From positions 1 through 6,592 of the forward strand of contig CAZOHB010000147.1 of NCBI GenBank assembly GCA_964579345.1: a DNA stretch of 6,592 bases, in the 5' to 3' direction. The notes below the pieces were generated by a model, which had not been told where the DNA came from, made no database searches, and worked only from the letters and a program-made list of their open reading frames with translations. Source of the stretch: RGIG5612 sp964579345 (lineage in GTDB: Bacteria; Bacillota; Clostridia; Lachnospirales; Lachnospiraceae). Positions 1-5,441 of the stretch are shown here, one piece after another. The position numbers were made by a program, and so were the translations under genes. Positions within the stretch are counted from its first letter, which is position 1. The number at the start of each line of letters is the position of its first letter.

Positions 1-127
1 GCTGACAGGTTCTAATCCTCTCAGATCGGCCAGCTTCGAGCATAAGAACCTGTAGAGCGGAGTCTTGACTCGCCTAAGGACGCTCGCCCGGTTCAGGTTT
101 GAGATCCCACGGTTCTATGCAGAACAC
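1..127. other. GC-rich self-complementary segment, possible part of a structured RNA, family unassigned
   Basis: No credible ORF covers this stretch. A perfect 9-bp inverted repeat pairs 5-13 with 45-53 and extends through 1-3/56-58. Further stems are possible at 55-59/81-85 (GAGCG/CGCTC), 60-62/69-71, and 112-116/121-125 (GTTCT/AGAAC around a 4-nt loop). Bases 47-52 (AACCTG) could instead pair with 94-99 (CAGGTT), so two folds compete. Base composition drops sharply to AT-rich after about 128, which marks an edge. It could be part of a stable RNA such as 6S RNA running in from the left, an RNA on the minus strand, or a structured leader for rqcH. I see no SRP, RNase P, tmRNA or T-box signature. 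No U-tract follows the last hairpin on the plus strand. Confidence 0.35.
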
Positions 128-146
128 TCCTTTATACATTATCATT

Positions 147-173
147 TATAATTTATCTTTTACTGTTAAGGAG
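147..173 (+). promoter_or_regulatory. Candidate -10 box and Shine-Dalgarno for rqcH
   Basis: A consensus TATAAT lies at 147-152 in an AT-rich tract, but no recognisable TTGACA-like -35 sits 16-18 bp upstream, so the promoter call is weak. TAAGGAG at 167-173 is a strong Shine-Dalgarno with a 7-nt spacer to the ATG at 181, which supports that start. Confidence 0.4.
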
Positions 174-180
174 TTTTGAT

Positions 181-1932
181 ATGGCGTTCGACGGCAGTGT
201 GGTTGCTTGCTTAACCGAGGAATTAAATCAGACGTTACTGGATGGGAGGATCCTGAAGGTGGCTCAGCCGGAAAAGGATGAGCTGATTTTGACGATAAAA
301 AAAGAAGGCTCGCAGCACCGCCTTCTGATCAGTGTCAATCCTTCTCTTCCGATCATGTATCTGACGGAAAAAAATGCCGCTTCCCCGCTTCAGGCCCCGG
401 CTTTCTGCATGCTGCTCCGTAAACATATTCAGAACGGACGGATCGTACAGATCTCCCAGCCGTCTTTAGAGCGTATCGTGGATTTTCAGATCGAGCATTA
501 CAACGAAATGGGCGATCTCTGCACCAGCATCCTGACCGTGGAGCTGATGGGTAAACACAGCAATATCATTTTCCGTGAAGATAACAGGATTCTGGATTCG
601 ATCAAGCACATTTCGGCTGTCGTCAGTTCGGTTCGTGAAGTCCTTCCGGGAAGGGACTATTTCATTCCGTTTGCCGGAGAAAAGCAAAACCCGCTGACTG
701 CGGATTTTGACAGTTTTTCCAAGCTTCTGAATGAAACTGCTGCCGGAAAATCGATTTCCAAAGCGCTCTATACCGGATACACCGGCCTCAGCCCGATCCT
801 TGCTGAAGAGATTGCTTACCGGGCTAGCCTCGACTCCAATCGACCGCTGCAATCCCTGACACAGGAAGAAACGGCTTCTCTTTTTGCTTCCTTTTCCGAA
901 GTGATTGATCTGATCCGGAATAAGGAGTTTGCGCCGAACATCATTCTTGAAGACGGCGTTCCTGTTTTTTACGGACCGTTCCCTTTCCGGATCTATCAGA
1001 ACAATACCCGTGAGGATTACGATAGTATCTCCGCCTTGCTCTATGATTATTATGACCGGAAAAAGAGTTATACCGGTATGCGTCAGAAAACGGCGGACCT
1101 TCGCCAGATCGTACAGACGCTGCTAAATAAAGACTACAAAAAATATGATCTGCAGCTCAAACAGATCAAAGATACGGAAAAGAAAGACAAATACCAGCTC
1201 TACGGCGAGCTGATCACTGCCTACGGATACAGCGTCCCTGCCGGCTCCACTTCCATGAAAGCCGAAGATTACCATACCGGTCAGGAGATCACGATCCCGC
1301 TGGACCCGACCCTTACCCCGATCGATAACGGCAAAAAGTATTTTGAGAAATATGCAAAGCTGAAACGGACAGCCGAAGCACTGCATGAGATCGTCCGGGA
1401 AACCAAGACCGAGATCGATCATCTTGAGTCGATTTCTGCTTCTTTGGATACGGTTCAGAACGAGGCCGATGTTGCGGATCTGAAAAAAGAAATGATCGAA
1501 GCCGGCTATATTCGTCACAAAGGAAAGTATGATTCGAAAAAGGCAGCCGGAAAAGCGATCAAGTCCTCTCCGCTCCATTTCATCTCCTCGGACGGTTTTG
1601 ATATCTATGTTGGGAAAAATAATTATCAGAATGAATATATCAGCTTTAAACTGGCTGACGGCGGCGACTGGTGGTTCCACGCAAAACAGCTGCCGGGTTC
1701 TCATGTGATCGTGAAAACGCAGGGAAAAGAGCTGCCGGACCGGACATTTGAAGAAGCGGCATCCCTCGCCGCGCATTTTTCAAAAGCGGAAGGCGCTCCG
1801 AAGGTCGAAGTCGATTATATTCAGCGGAAGCATCTGAAAAAACCAGCCGGAGCGAACCCCGGCTTTGTCATCTATCATACCAATTATTCGATGTCTGCTT
1901 CGACCGATATTTCAGGCATCAAAGAAGTATAA
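181..1932 (+). CDS. rqcH: NFACT family protein RqcH (ribosome quality control; formerly FbpA/YloA 'fibronectin-binding')
   Basis: The 583-aa product has the full NFACT layout and the usual length. The N-terminal NFACT-N domain opens with MAFDG at residue 1. A helix-hairpin-helix segment lies near 202-215 (GLSPILAEEIAYRA). A long charged coiled-coil middle spans roughly 290-445. The C-terminal NFACT-R domain spans about 465-570, with the signature DWWFHAKQLPGSHVI at 496-510. In Bacillota, RqcH binds 50S subunits blocked by peptidyl-tRNA and recruits tRNA-Ala to add C-terminal alanine tails that mark nascent chains for proteolysis; it acts in the cytoplasm. Residues 97-98 are Glu-Arg where the characterised B. 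subtilis protein has the Asp-Arg pair needed for tRNA recruitment. The start is supported by TAAGGAG 7 nt upstream and by family alignment. The gene stands alone on the plus strand, and its stop lies inside the left arm of an inverted repeat. The older name reflects reported fibronectin binding and does not imply surface location; no signal peptide is visible. Confidence 0.93.
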   Translation: MAFDGSVVACLTEELNQTLLDGRILKVAQPEKDELILTIKKEGSQHRLLISVNPSLPIMYLTEKNAASPLQAPAFCMLLRKHIQNGRIVQISQPSLERIVDFQIEHYNEMGDLCTSILTVELMGKHSNIIFREDNRILDSIKHISAVVSSVREVLPGRDYFIPFAGEKQNPLTADFDSFSKLLNETAAGKSISKALYTGYTGLSPILAEEIAYRASLDSNRPLQSLTQEETASLFASFSEVIDLIRNKEFAPNIILEDGVPVFYGPFPFRIYQNNTREDYDSISALLYDYYDRKKSYTGMRQKTADLRQIVQTLLNKDYKKYDLQLKQIKDTEKKDKYQLYGELITAYGYSVPAGSTSMKAEDYHTGQEITIPLDPTLTPIDNGKKYFEKYAKLKRTAEALHEIVRETKTEIDHLESISASLDTVQNEADVADLKKEMIEAGYIRHKGKYDSKKAAGKAIKSSPLHFISSDGFDIYVGKNNYQNEYISFKLADGGDWWFHAKQLPGSHVIVKTQGKELPDRTFEEAASLAAHFSKAEGAPKVEVDYIQRKHLKKPAGANPGFVIYHTNYSMSASTDISGIKEV

Positions 1933-2020
1933 CTCAGTGGAAGATATCCCCCGCCTCTATAGGCGGTGGGTAAATAAAAACAAATTCAGTGGCGGGTGAC
2001 AATCCCCCACTGAGTTATAC
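1927..2020. repeat. 14-bp inverted repeat enclosing two hairpins; possible IS200/IS605-derived remnant
   Basis: GTATAACTCAGTGG (1927-1940) is perfectly inverted at 2007-2020. The left arm includes the last sense codon and TAA stop of rqcH. Inside lies a hairpin at 1948-1970, a 9-bp stem of C-rich against G-rich sequence with one bulged T and a CTAT loop. A second hairpin pairs 1983-1996 with 2004-2016 around TGACAAT and reuses most of the right outer arm, so the two folds exclude each other. AACTCAGTGG (1931-1940) also recurs directly as AATTCAGTGG (1983-1992). C/G-rich hairpins at subterminal positions resemble ends of IS200/IS605-type elements and their palindrome-associated derivatives, but no transposase or TnpB is present, so this origin is only an inference. 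Confidence 0.5.
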
Positions 2021-2033
2021 GCTCCGCGAGGAT

Positions 2034-2110
2034 GCGCAGGGATTCGGATCGGAAATATGTCAGCAAAGCTGACCCGAATCCCGCGCCAAATCTCGCAGGA
2101 GCGAGATTTG
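2034..2110. repeat. Two adjoining perfect or near-perfect hairpins
   Basis: The first hairpin pairs GCGC plus GGGATTCGG (2034-2047, one bulged A at 2038) with CCGAATCCC plus GCGC (2074-2086). It encloses a second perfect stem, GTCAGC-AAA-GCTGAC (2059-2073), leaving an 11-nt bulge on one side. Directly next to it, CAAATCTCGC (2087-2096) pairs without mismatch to GCGAGATTTG (2101-2110) around AGGA. Neither hairpin is followed by a U-tract on either strand, so they are not canonical terminators. Together with the inverted repeat to the left they look like one dispersed palindromic element of about 184 bp. I expect other copies in the genome but cannot verify that here. Confidence 0.5.
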
Positions 2111-2171
2111 AAATCAGATCAAGCTGCTCCGGTTTACAGAAATGTTTCCGGAGCTTTTCATCTGCCTTCTT
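2111..2171 (-). pseudogene. Degenerate duplicate of the ansA 3' end
   Basis: Bases 2113-2148 match 2179-2214, the last codons of ansA, at 28 of 36 positions without gaps. The offset is exactly 66 bp, so the frame is kept. Read on the minus strand past the ansA stop, the segment encodes FCKPEQLDLI against FYKPVQFDLI at the true C-terminus (7 of 10 identical). Over 18 residues, 9 are identical. There is no stop within the copy, and the frame stays open for 61 codons after the ansA TAA, to a TGA at 1986-1988. It may be an in-gene tandem duplication cut off by a new stop, or the tail of a lost second asparaginase gene. The copy begins exactly where the palindromic cassette ends. Confidence 0.6.
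2126..2158 (+). terminator. Possible intrinsic terminator for rqcH
   Basis: GCTCCGG (2126-2132) pairs perfectly with CCGGAGC (2148-2154) across a 15-nt loop, and TTTT follows at 2155-2158 on the plus strand. The long loop and short U-run make it modest. It lies about 190 bp past the rqcH stop and partly within the duplicated ansA tail. On the minus strand no U-tract follows, so it would not obviously end the ansA transcript. Confidence 0.4.
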
Positions 2172-3182
2172 TTACTGGATCAGATCAAACTGCACCGGCT
2201 TGTAGAATAATTTCTGAATCTCCTCACGGTCATCGGTCTGTCCCAGCACCCACATCATTTTTGTAACCGCCGCTTCGAGTGTCATGTTATAAGCTTCCAT
2301 GACCGAATAATGGCTCTTGACTTCTTTCCCTACCTGATAAACTCCCATATCGCTGCCTTCATAAGGCACCTGGGTCATCATCAGGATCGACCTGCCGGAA
2401 GAAAGCCATTCGCCCATGGCTTTTGCAAAGCTCCCCTTGCTTCCACCGGGAAGTCCTCCCATACCAAACGACTGACAGATCACTGCGCGGTAGTCTTCTC
2501 CGCGAAGCTTCTCCAGTACGGCTGCATCCATTCCCGGAATCAGTGTGATCAGAAGGATCTTTGGTTCGATCGCATGGTAGAATTTCGGCTGCGCGCCGAA
2601 CAGATACTGCTTTTCCGAAAGATAGCGGATCAGTTTTCCGCCGCGGATCACCGCAATTTCCGGATAATCCACACTGGTGAAGGCATTGTAACTCTTAGAG
2701 CGCTCTTTTCTCGCCCTGGTCCCTAAAATGACTTTTCCGTCAAATACGATCTGCACATCATGAGAAGCCGGATCAGCAGCATATAAAAAGCTGTGGATCA
2801 GGTTTCGTTTTGCGTCTGTATCGTTGCTGACAATGGATTTTTGAGAGCCGGTTACGACAACCGGTTTTGGAGAATCCTGGATCAGATAAGAAAGTGCGGC
2901 GGCCGTATACGCCATGGTGTCTGTTCCATGCGTAACCACAAAACCGTCGTATTCCCGGTAATGCTGTTCGATCGTCTCTGCAATCTTCAGCCAGTGTTCC
3001 GGTGCCACATTCGTGCTGTCCAGATGAAACAGCTGAAGCGTGTCTGCTTCACAGATTTCTCTGACTTCCGGAACGTAATGAAGAAGCTCTACCGAATCAA
3101 TCGAGGGAGAGAGCCCGTTTCCTTCATCAAGAGAGGCGATTGTTCCGCCGGTTGCAATCATAAGAATTTTCTTTTTACTCAT
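2172..3182 (-). CDS. ansA: L-asparaginase, type I (cytoplasmic)
   Basis: The 336-aa product hydrolyses L-asparagine to L-aspartate and ammonia. Both active-site signatures are present. ATGGTIAS at residues 10-17 holds the nucleophilic Thr14. THGTDTM at 84-90 holds the second Thr-Asp pair (87-88), with the matching catalytic Lys probably at 159 (GTRARK). The DSTN segment near 55-58 contributes to the substrate pocket in this family. The absence of a signal peptide and the length fit the cytoplasmic AnsA type, not the periplasmic AnsB type. The start is set by AAGGA at 3188-3192, 5 nt before ATG and overlapping the recN stop. Only 8 bp separate the genes, so ansA is probably translated from the argR-recN message. 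The product aspartate feeds arginine and pyrimidine synthesis. The 3' end is followed by a degraded copy of its own last codons, and no clear terminator is seen on this strand. Family assignment is firm; preference for asparagine over glutamine is not proven by sequence. Confidence 0.93.
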   Translation of the reverse strand: MSKKKILMIATGGTIASLDEGNGLSPSIDSVELLHYVPEVREICEADTLQLFHLDSTNVAPEHWLKIAETIEQHYREYDGFVVTHGTDTMAYTAAALSYLIQDSPKPVVVTGSQKSIVSNDTDAKRNLIHSFLYAADPASHDVQIVFDGKVILGTRARKERSKSYNAFTSVDYPEIAVIRGGKLIRYLSEKQYLFGAQPKFYHAIEPKILLITLIPGMDAAVLEKLRGEDYRAVICQSFGMGGLPGGSKGSFAKAMGEWLSSGRSILMMTQVPYEGSDMGVYQVGKEVKSHYSVMEAYNMTLEAAVTKMMWVLGQTDDREEIQKLFYKPVQFDLIQ

Positions 3183-3187
3183 AGCTG

Positions 3188-3192
3188 TCCTT
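3188..3192 (-). promoter_or_regulatory. Shine-Dalgarno of ansA overlapping the recN stop codon
   Basis: Read on the minus strand, the recN stop TAA runs directly into GGA to form TAAGGA, followed by CAGCT and the ansA ATG. This arrangement suggests translational coupling between recN and ansA. Confidence 0.7.
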
Positions 3193-4870
3193 AGCTGCTT
3201 TGGTGTTTCTTTGCCTGTGCCTTGAGTTCTCTTGCATTCGAAAGTGCAGCTTCCGTGATTTCCGCTCCACCGACCATCCGGGCGATCTCATAAACACTCT
3301 CTTCTTCGCCGAGCGCTTCGATACCGGAGATCGTGCTGCCATCTTCCACGGATTTATGGATCTGATAATGATGATCCGCCATTGCCGTGATCTGCGGAAG
3401 ATGCGTGATACAAAGGATCTGATGGCTGCGCGACAGCAGATGCATCTTTTCCGCTACCTTCTGCGCCGTAAAGCCGCTGATTCCGGTATCGATTTCGTCA
3501 AAGATCAGGGTCGGAATCCGGTCTTCTCCCGCAGCCGAAGCCTTGATCGCGAGCATGATCCTGGAAAGCTCACCGCCGGATGCAACTTTCACCAGCGGAG
3601 CCAAAGGCTCTCCCGGGTTCGCGGAAAGCAGGAATTCGACTTTATCGAATCCGTTCACTGTGATTTTCTCGGTCTTCTGAAAATCAATGGAAAAACGAAC
3701 ATCCGCAAAATTCAGATCTTTAAGGTTTGCAATGATCAGCGGTTCTAATTTCTGCGCCGCTTCTTTGCGGACAGAAGAAAGCTCCGCGGAAAGGATGTTC
3801 AGCGTCTTTGCACTGCTCTTCAGCTGCTGTGCCAGTTCATCTCTGTTCTGTGAATAATTCTTATATTTTTCCAGCTGCTGAGAAACCTGCTCAGCATGTG
3901 CATTAATTTCGGTAATAGAATTGCCGTAGCGGCTCTTCAGATGGTTGATCACATCCAGTCTCGCACGGATCTCGCCGTAGCGTTCGCCGTCAAACTGGTT
4001 GCGGTCTAAATAATGGGACAGTGTCCCTGAAAGATCCTTTGCGATGGAATCGATATCTGTCATCATGGATTTCATCTCATTGAGAGAATCATCATACGGC
4101 AGAACCTCCTCGAGATGCTTCATTGCATCCTGGATCAGACTCTGGACTCCGCCTTCCTCTGCGTCGATATCATTCAGGGAACGACTTACCGCTTTCAGAA
4201 TCTGTTCCGACGACGAAAGCCTTTTATACTCTGTCTCGAGCTGTTCATCCTCGCCTTCCGAAGCCGAAGCCGTATTGATCTCATTCAGTTCATGCTGCAA
4301 AAGTTCGATCTCTCTCTGCAGCGTTTCCTCATCCATGTTAAACGACGCATACTCTTTTCGCATCGCGCGGTAATGGTCAAACTCCTCGCGGATCTTTTTC
4401 CGGATCTCTCCGATATTGTCCGCCGCAAACGCATCCACGATATCCAGATGTTTCGCAGGATCAAGAAGCGACTGATGTTCATGCTGTCCGTGTACATCGA
4501 CCAGCAGCGTCGTGACTTTCCGAAGATTGGAAAGCGTCACGGTTTCTCCATTGATTTTTGAAATACTGGAATCCGGTGTGATCTTCCGGGTAATGATGAT
4601 CTGGTCTTCTTCCAGCGGAATATCCAGTTCTGAAAGAGCGGCTTTTACCTTTTCGTCCGGGTCAACAAACTGCAATTCCACCAACCCGTAATCCGCGCCG
4701 CTCCGGATCATCGTTTTATTTGCTTTCGCGCCGAGCGCAATATTAAGAGACCCAATGATGATGGATTTACCGCTTCCGGTTTCTCCCGTCAAACAATTGA
4801 GTCCCTGATTAAAATCGATCTCCGCTTCCTTGATCAGCGCCAGATTTTTTAAGTGAACATTTTTTAGCAT
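3191..4870 (-). CDS. recN: DNA repair protein RecN
   Basis: The 559-aa SMC-like ATPase acts early in double-strand-break repair, holding DNA ends or sister duplexes together before RecA-mediated recombination, on the nucleoid. The Walker A motif GETGSGKS is at residues 29-36. The conserved VDVHGQHEHQSLLDP segment is at 124-138. A coiled-coil region covers roughly 150-375, shorter than in true SMC proteins as expected for RecN. The ABC signature ASGGELSR is at 430-437, Walker B LIFDEIDTGISG at 455-466, and the switch-like His at about 490 (CITHLPQITAMADHH). Length is normal for the family. The ATG at 4870 gives the typical start, and an in-frame TGA lies three codons upstream, so no longer form is possible. 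No Shine-Dalgarno is visible in the 19-bp gap after argR. No LexA-type box is recognisable just upstream; expression probably depends on the argR promoter. Confidence 0.95.
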   Translation of the reverse strand: MLKNVHLKNLALIKEAEIDFNQGLNCLTGETGSGKSIIIGSLNIALGAKANKTMIRSGADYGLVELQFVDPDEKVKAALSELDIPLEEDQIIITRKITPDSSISKINGETVTLSNLRKVTTLLVDVHGQHEHQSLLDPAKHLDIVDAFAADNIGEIRKKIREEFDHYRAMRKEYASFNMDEETLQREIELLQHELNEINTASASEGEDEQLETEYKRLSSSEQILKAVSRSLNDIDAEEGGVQSLIQDAMKHLEEVLPYDDSLNEMKSMMTDIDSIAKDLSGTLSHYLDRNQFDGERYGEIRARLDVINHLKSRYGNSITEINAHAEQVSQQLEKYKNYSQNRDELAQQLKSSAKTLNILSAELSSVRKEAAQKLEPLIIANLKDLNFADVRFSIDFQKTEKITVNGFDKVEFLLSANPGEPLAPLVKVASGGELSRIMLAIKASAAGEDRIPTLIFDEIDTGISGFTAQKVAEKMHLLSRSHQILCITHLPQITAMADHHYQIHKSVEDGSTISGIEALGEEESVYEIARMVGGAEITEAALSNARELKAQAKKHQSS

Positions 4871-4889
4871 TGTTATTCAATACGGTATT

Positions 4890-5339
4890 TTATACGTTCT
4901 GAAGCAGTTCCCGGATCCGAAGGATCAGATGCTCCGCCTCCTCAGAAGAACGGGTGGCACACATGATGGTATCATCTCCTGCAATCGTACCTACGACTTC
5001 CGAAAGTTCCATATGGTCCAGCGCTGCTGCCGCTGCCATCGCCATTCCCGAAACCGTTTTTATAACGACCAGGTTCGCTGCCTGCTCCATACTGATATAA
5101 CCATCCCTCAAGATCCCCATATATTTGTTCTGTTGAAGATCTTCATTAGCGGGATAGACATACTTGCTTTTCTTTCCGGCAGGAATTTTTTTCAGACGAA
5201 GCTCCCGGATATCACGGGAAACCGTCGCCTGCGTCACCTGATATCCGGCCTGAATCAGAAGCTGTGCCAGCTCCTCCTGTGTCTCAACATCCTGTTGAGA
5301 GATCAGCTCGATTATTTTTTCCTGTCTGTTTGCTTTCAT
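4890..5339 (-). CDS. argR: Arginine repressor ArgR/AhrC
   Basis: The 149-aa product is a hexameric arginine-responsive regulator that represses arginine biosynthesis genes and may activate catabolic ones. The N-terminal winged helix-turn-helix (about 1-70) carries the signature QATVSRDIRELRL at 37-49. The C-terminal oligomerisation and arginine-binding domain (about 76-149) carries GTIAGDDTI at 117-125, whose acidic pair contacts arginine in known structures. The ATG at 5339 is the only plausible start, because an in-frame TGA lies six codons upstream. No Shine-Dalgarno precedes it. A near-consensus promoter ends 7 nt before the start, so the transcript may be leaderless. Pairing with recN downstream is common in Bacillota. 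Here, however, the gene next upstream is a permease gene ending in its own terminator, not the usual tlyA or nadK neighbours. Confidence 0.95.
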   Translation of the reverse strand: MKANRQEKIIELISQQDVETQEELAQLLIQAGYQVTQATVSRDIRELRLKKIPAGKKSKYVYPANEDLQQNKYMGILRDGYISMEQAANLVVIKTVSGMAMAAAAALDHMELSEVVGTIAGDDTIMCATRSSEEAEHLILRIRELLQNV

Positions 5340-5354
5340 GAATGTAATTATATG
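5337..5354. promoter_or_regulatory. Possible ARG box (ArgR operator) over the argR start and -10
   Basis: CATGAATGTAATTATATG on the plus strand matches the B. subtilis ARG box as I recall it (CATGAATAAAAATTCAAG) at 12 of 18 positions, including an intact CATGAAT half-site; the other half is poor. An 8-bp palindrome, TTCATGAA (5335-5342), spans the start codon. The position would block RNA polymerase and would fit autoregulation, but similarity alone is weak in AT-rich DNA. Confidence 0.35.
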
Positions 5355-5375
5355 TCACACAACTAAAATCATCAA
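5347..5375 (-). promoter_or_regulatory. Sigma-A type promoter of argR(-recN-ansA)
   Basis: On the minus strand, TTGATG (5370-5375) is separated by exactly 17 bp from a perfect TATAAT (5347-5352). Only 7 nt lie between the -10 box and the argR ATG, so transcription should begin at or within a base or two of the start codon. The -35 box sits 2 bp after the terminator of the upstream permease gene. Confidence 0.7.
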
Positions 5376-5377
5376 TT

Positions 5378-5409
5378 GAAAAATGAAGGAGGGACTTAAT
5401 CCCTCCTTC
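5378..5409 (-). terminator. Intrinsic terminator of the permease gene
   Basis: On the minus strand a perfect 10-bp stem, GAAGGAGGGA with TCCCTCCTTC (5400-5409 and 5385-5394), closes a 5-nt loop and is followed by ATTTTTC. It lies 32 nt after the permease stop codon and separates that gene from argR. Confidence 0.88.
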
Positions 5410-5441
5410 GATATTATCTTCTATCCGATTATTCCGAATTT

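Noticed and set aside
5..32. tRNA-like 3' end: T-loop-like TTCTAAT in a five-pair stem, seven bases, then G-CCA
   Set aside because: The T-stem has a C-C mismatch, the loop has T where a purine (position 57) is nearly invariant, and the same bases form a better 9-bp stem with 45-53. The 5' half would be outside the window, so it cannot be tested here; tRNAscan-SE on an extended window would decide.
466..852. 128-codon minus-strand frame inside rqcH
   Set aside because: Composition and lack of motifs mark it as an antisense shadow of the NFACT-N coding sequence.
1123..1776. 217-codon open frame antisense to rqcH
   Set aside because: Its translation is rich in Phe, Arg and Ile with no domain signature, and it lies wholly opposite a well-conserved gene, so it is a shadow frame.
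2087..2110. Perfect 10-bp hairpin as the terminator of ansA
   Set aside because: On the minus strand the stem is followed by GC-rich sequence, not a U-tract, so it does not fit an intrinsic terminator even though it may slow polymerase.
1927..2154. Short CRISPR-like array from the repeated palindromes
   Set aside because: The repeats differ in sequence and spacing and no regular spacers or cas genes are present.
2057..2266. 69-codon plus-strand frame crossing the hairpins and the ansA 3' end
   Set aside because: It runs through palindromic sequence and antisense to ansA, with no Shine-Dalgarno and no family resemblance.
4115..4561. Plus-strand frames opposite recN
   Set aside because: Several overlapping frames lie opposite the coiled-coil part of recN; they have no recognisable protein features and are by-products of its codon use.
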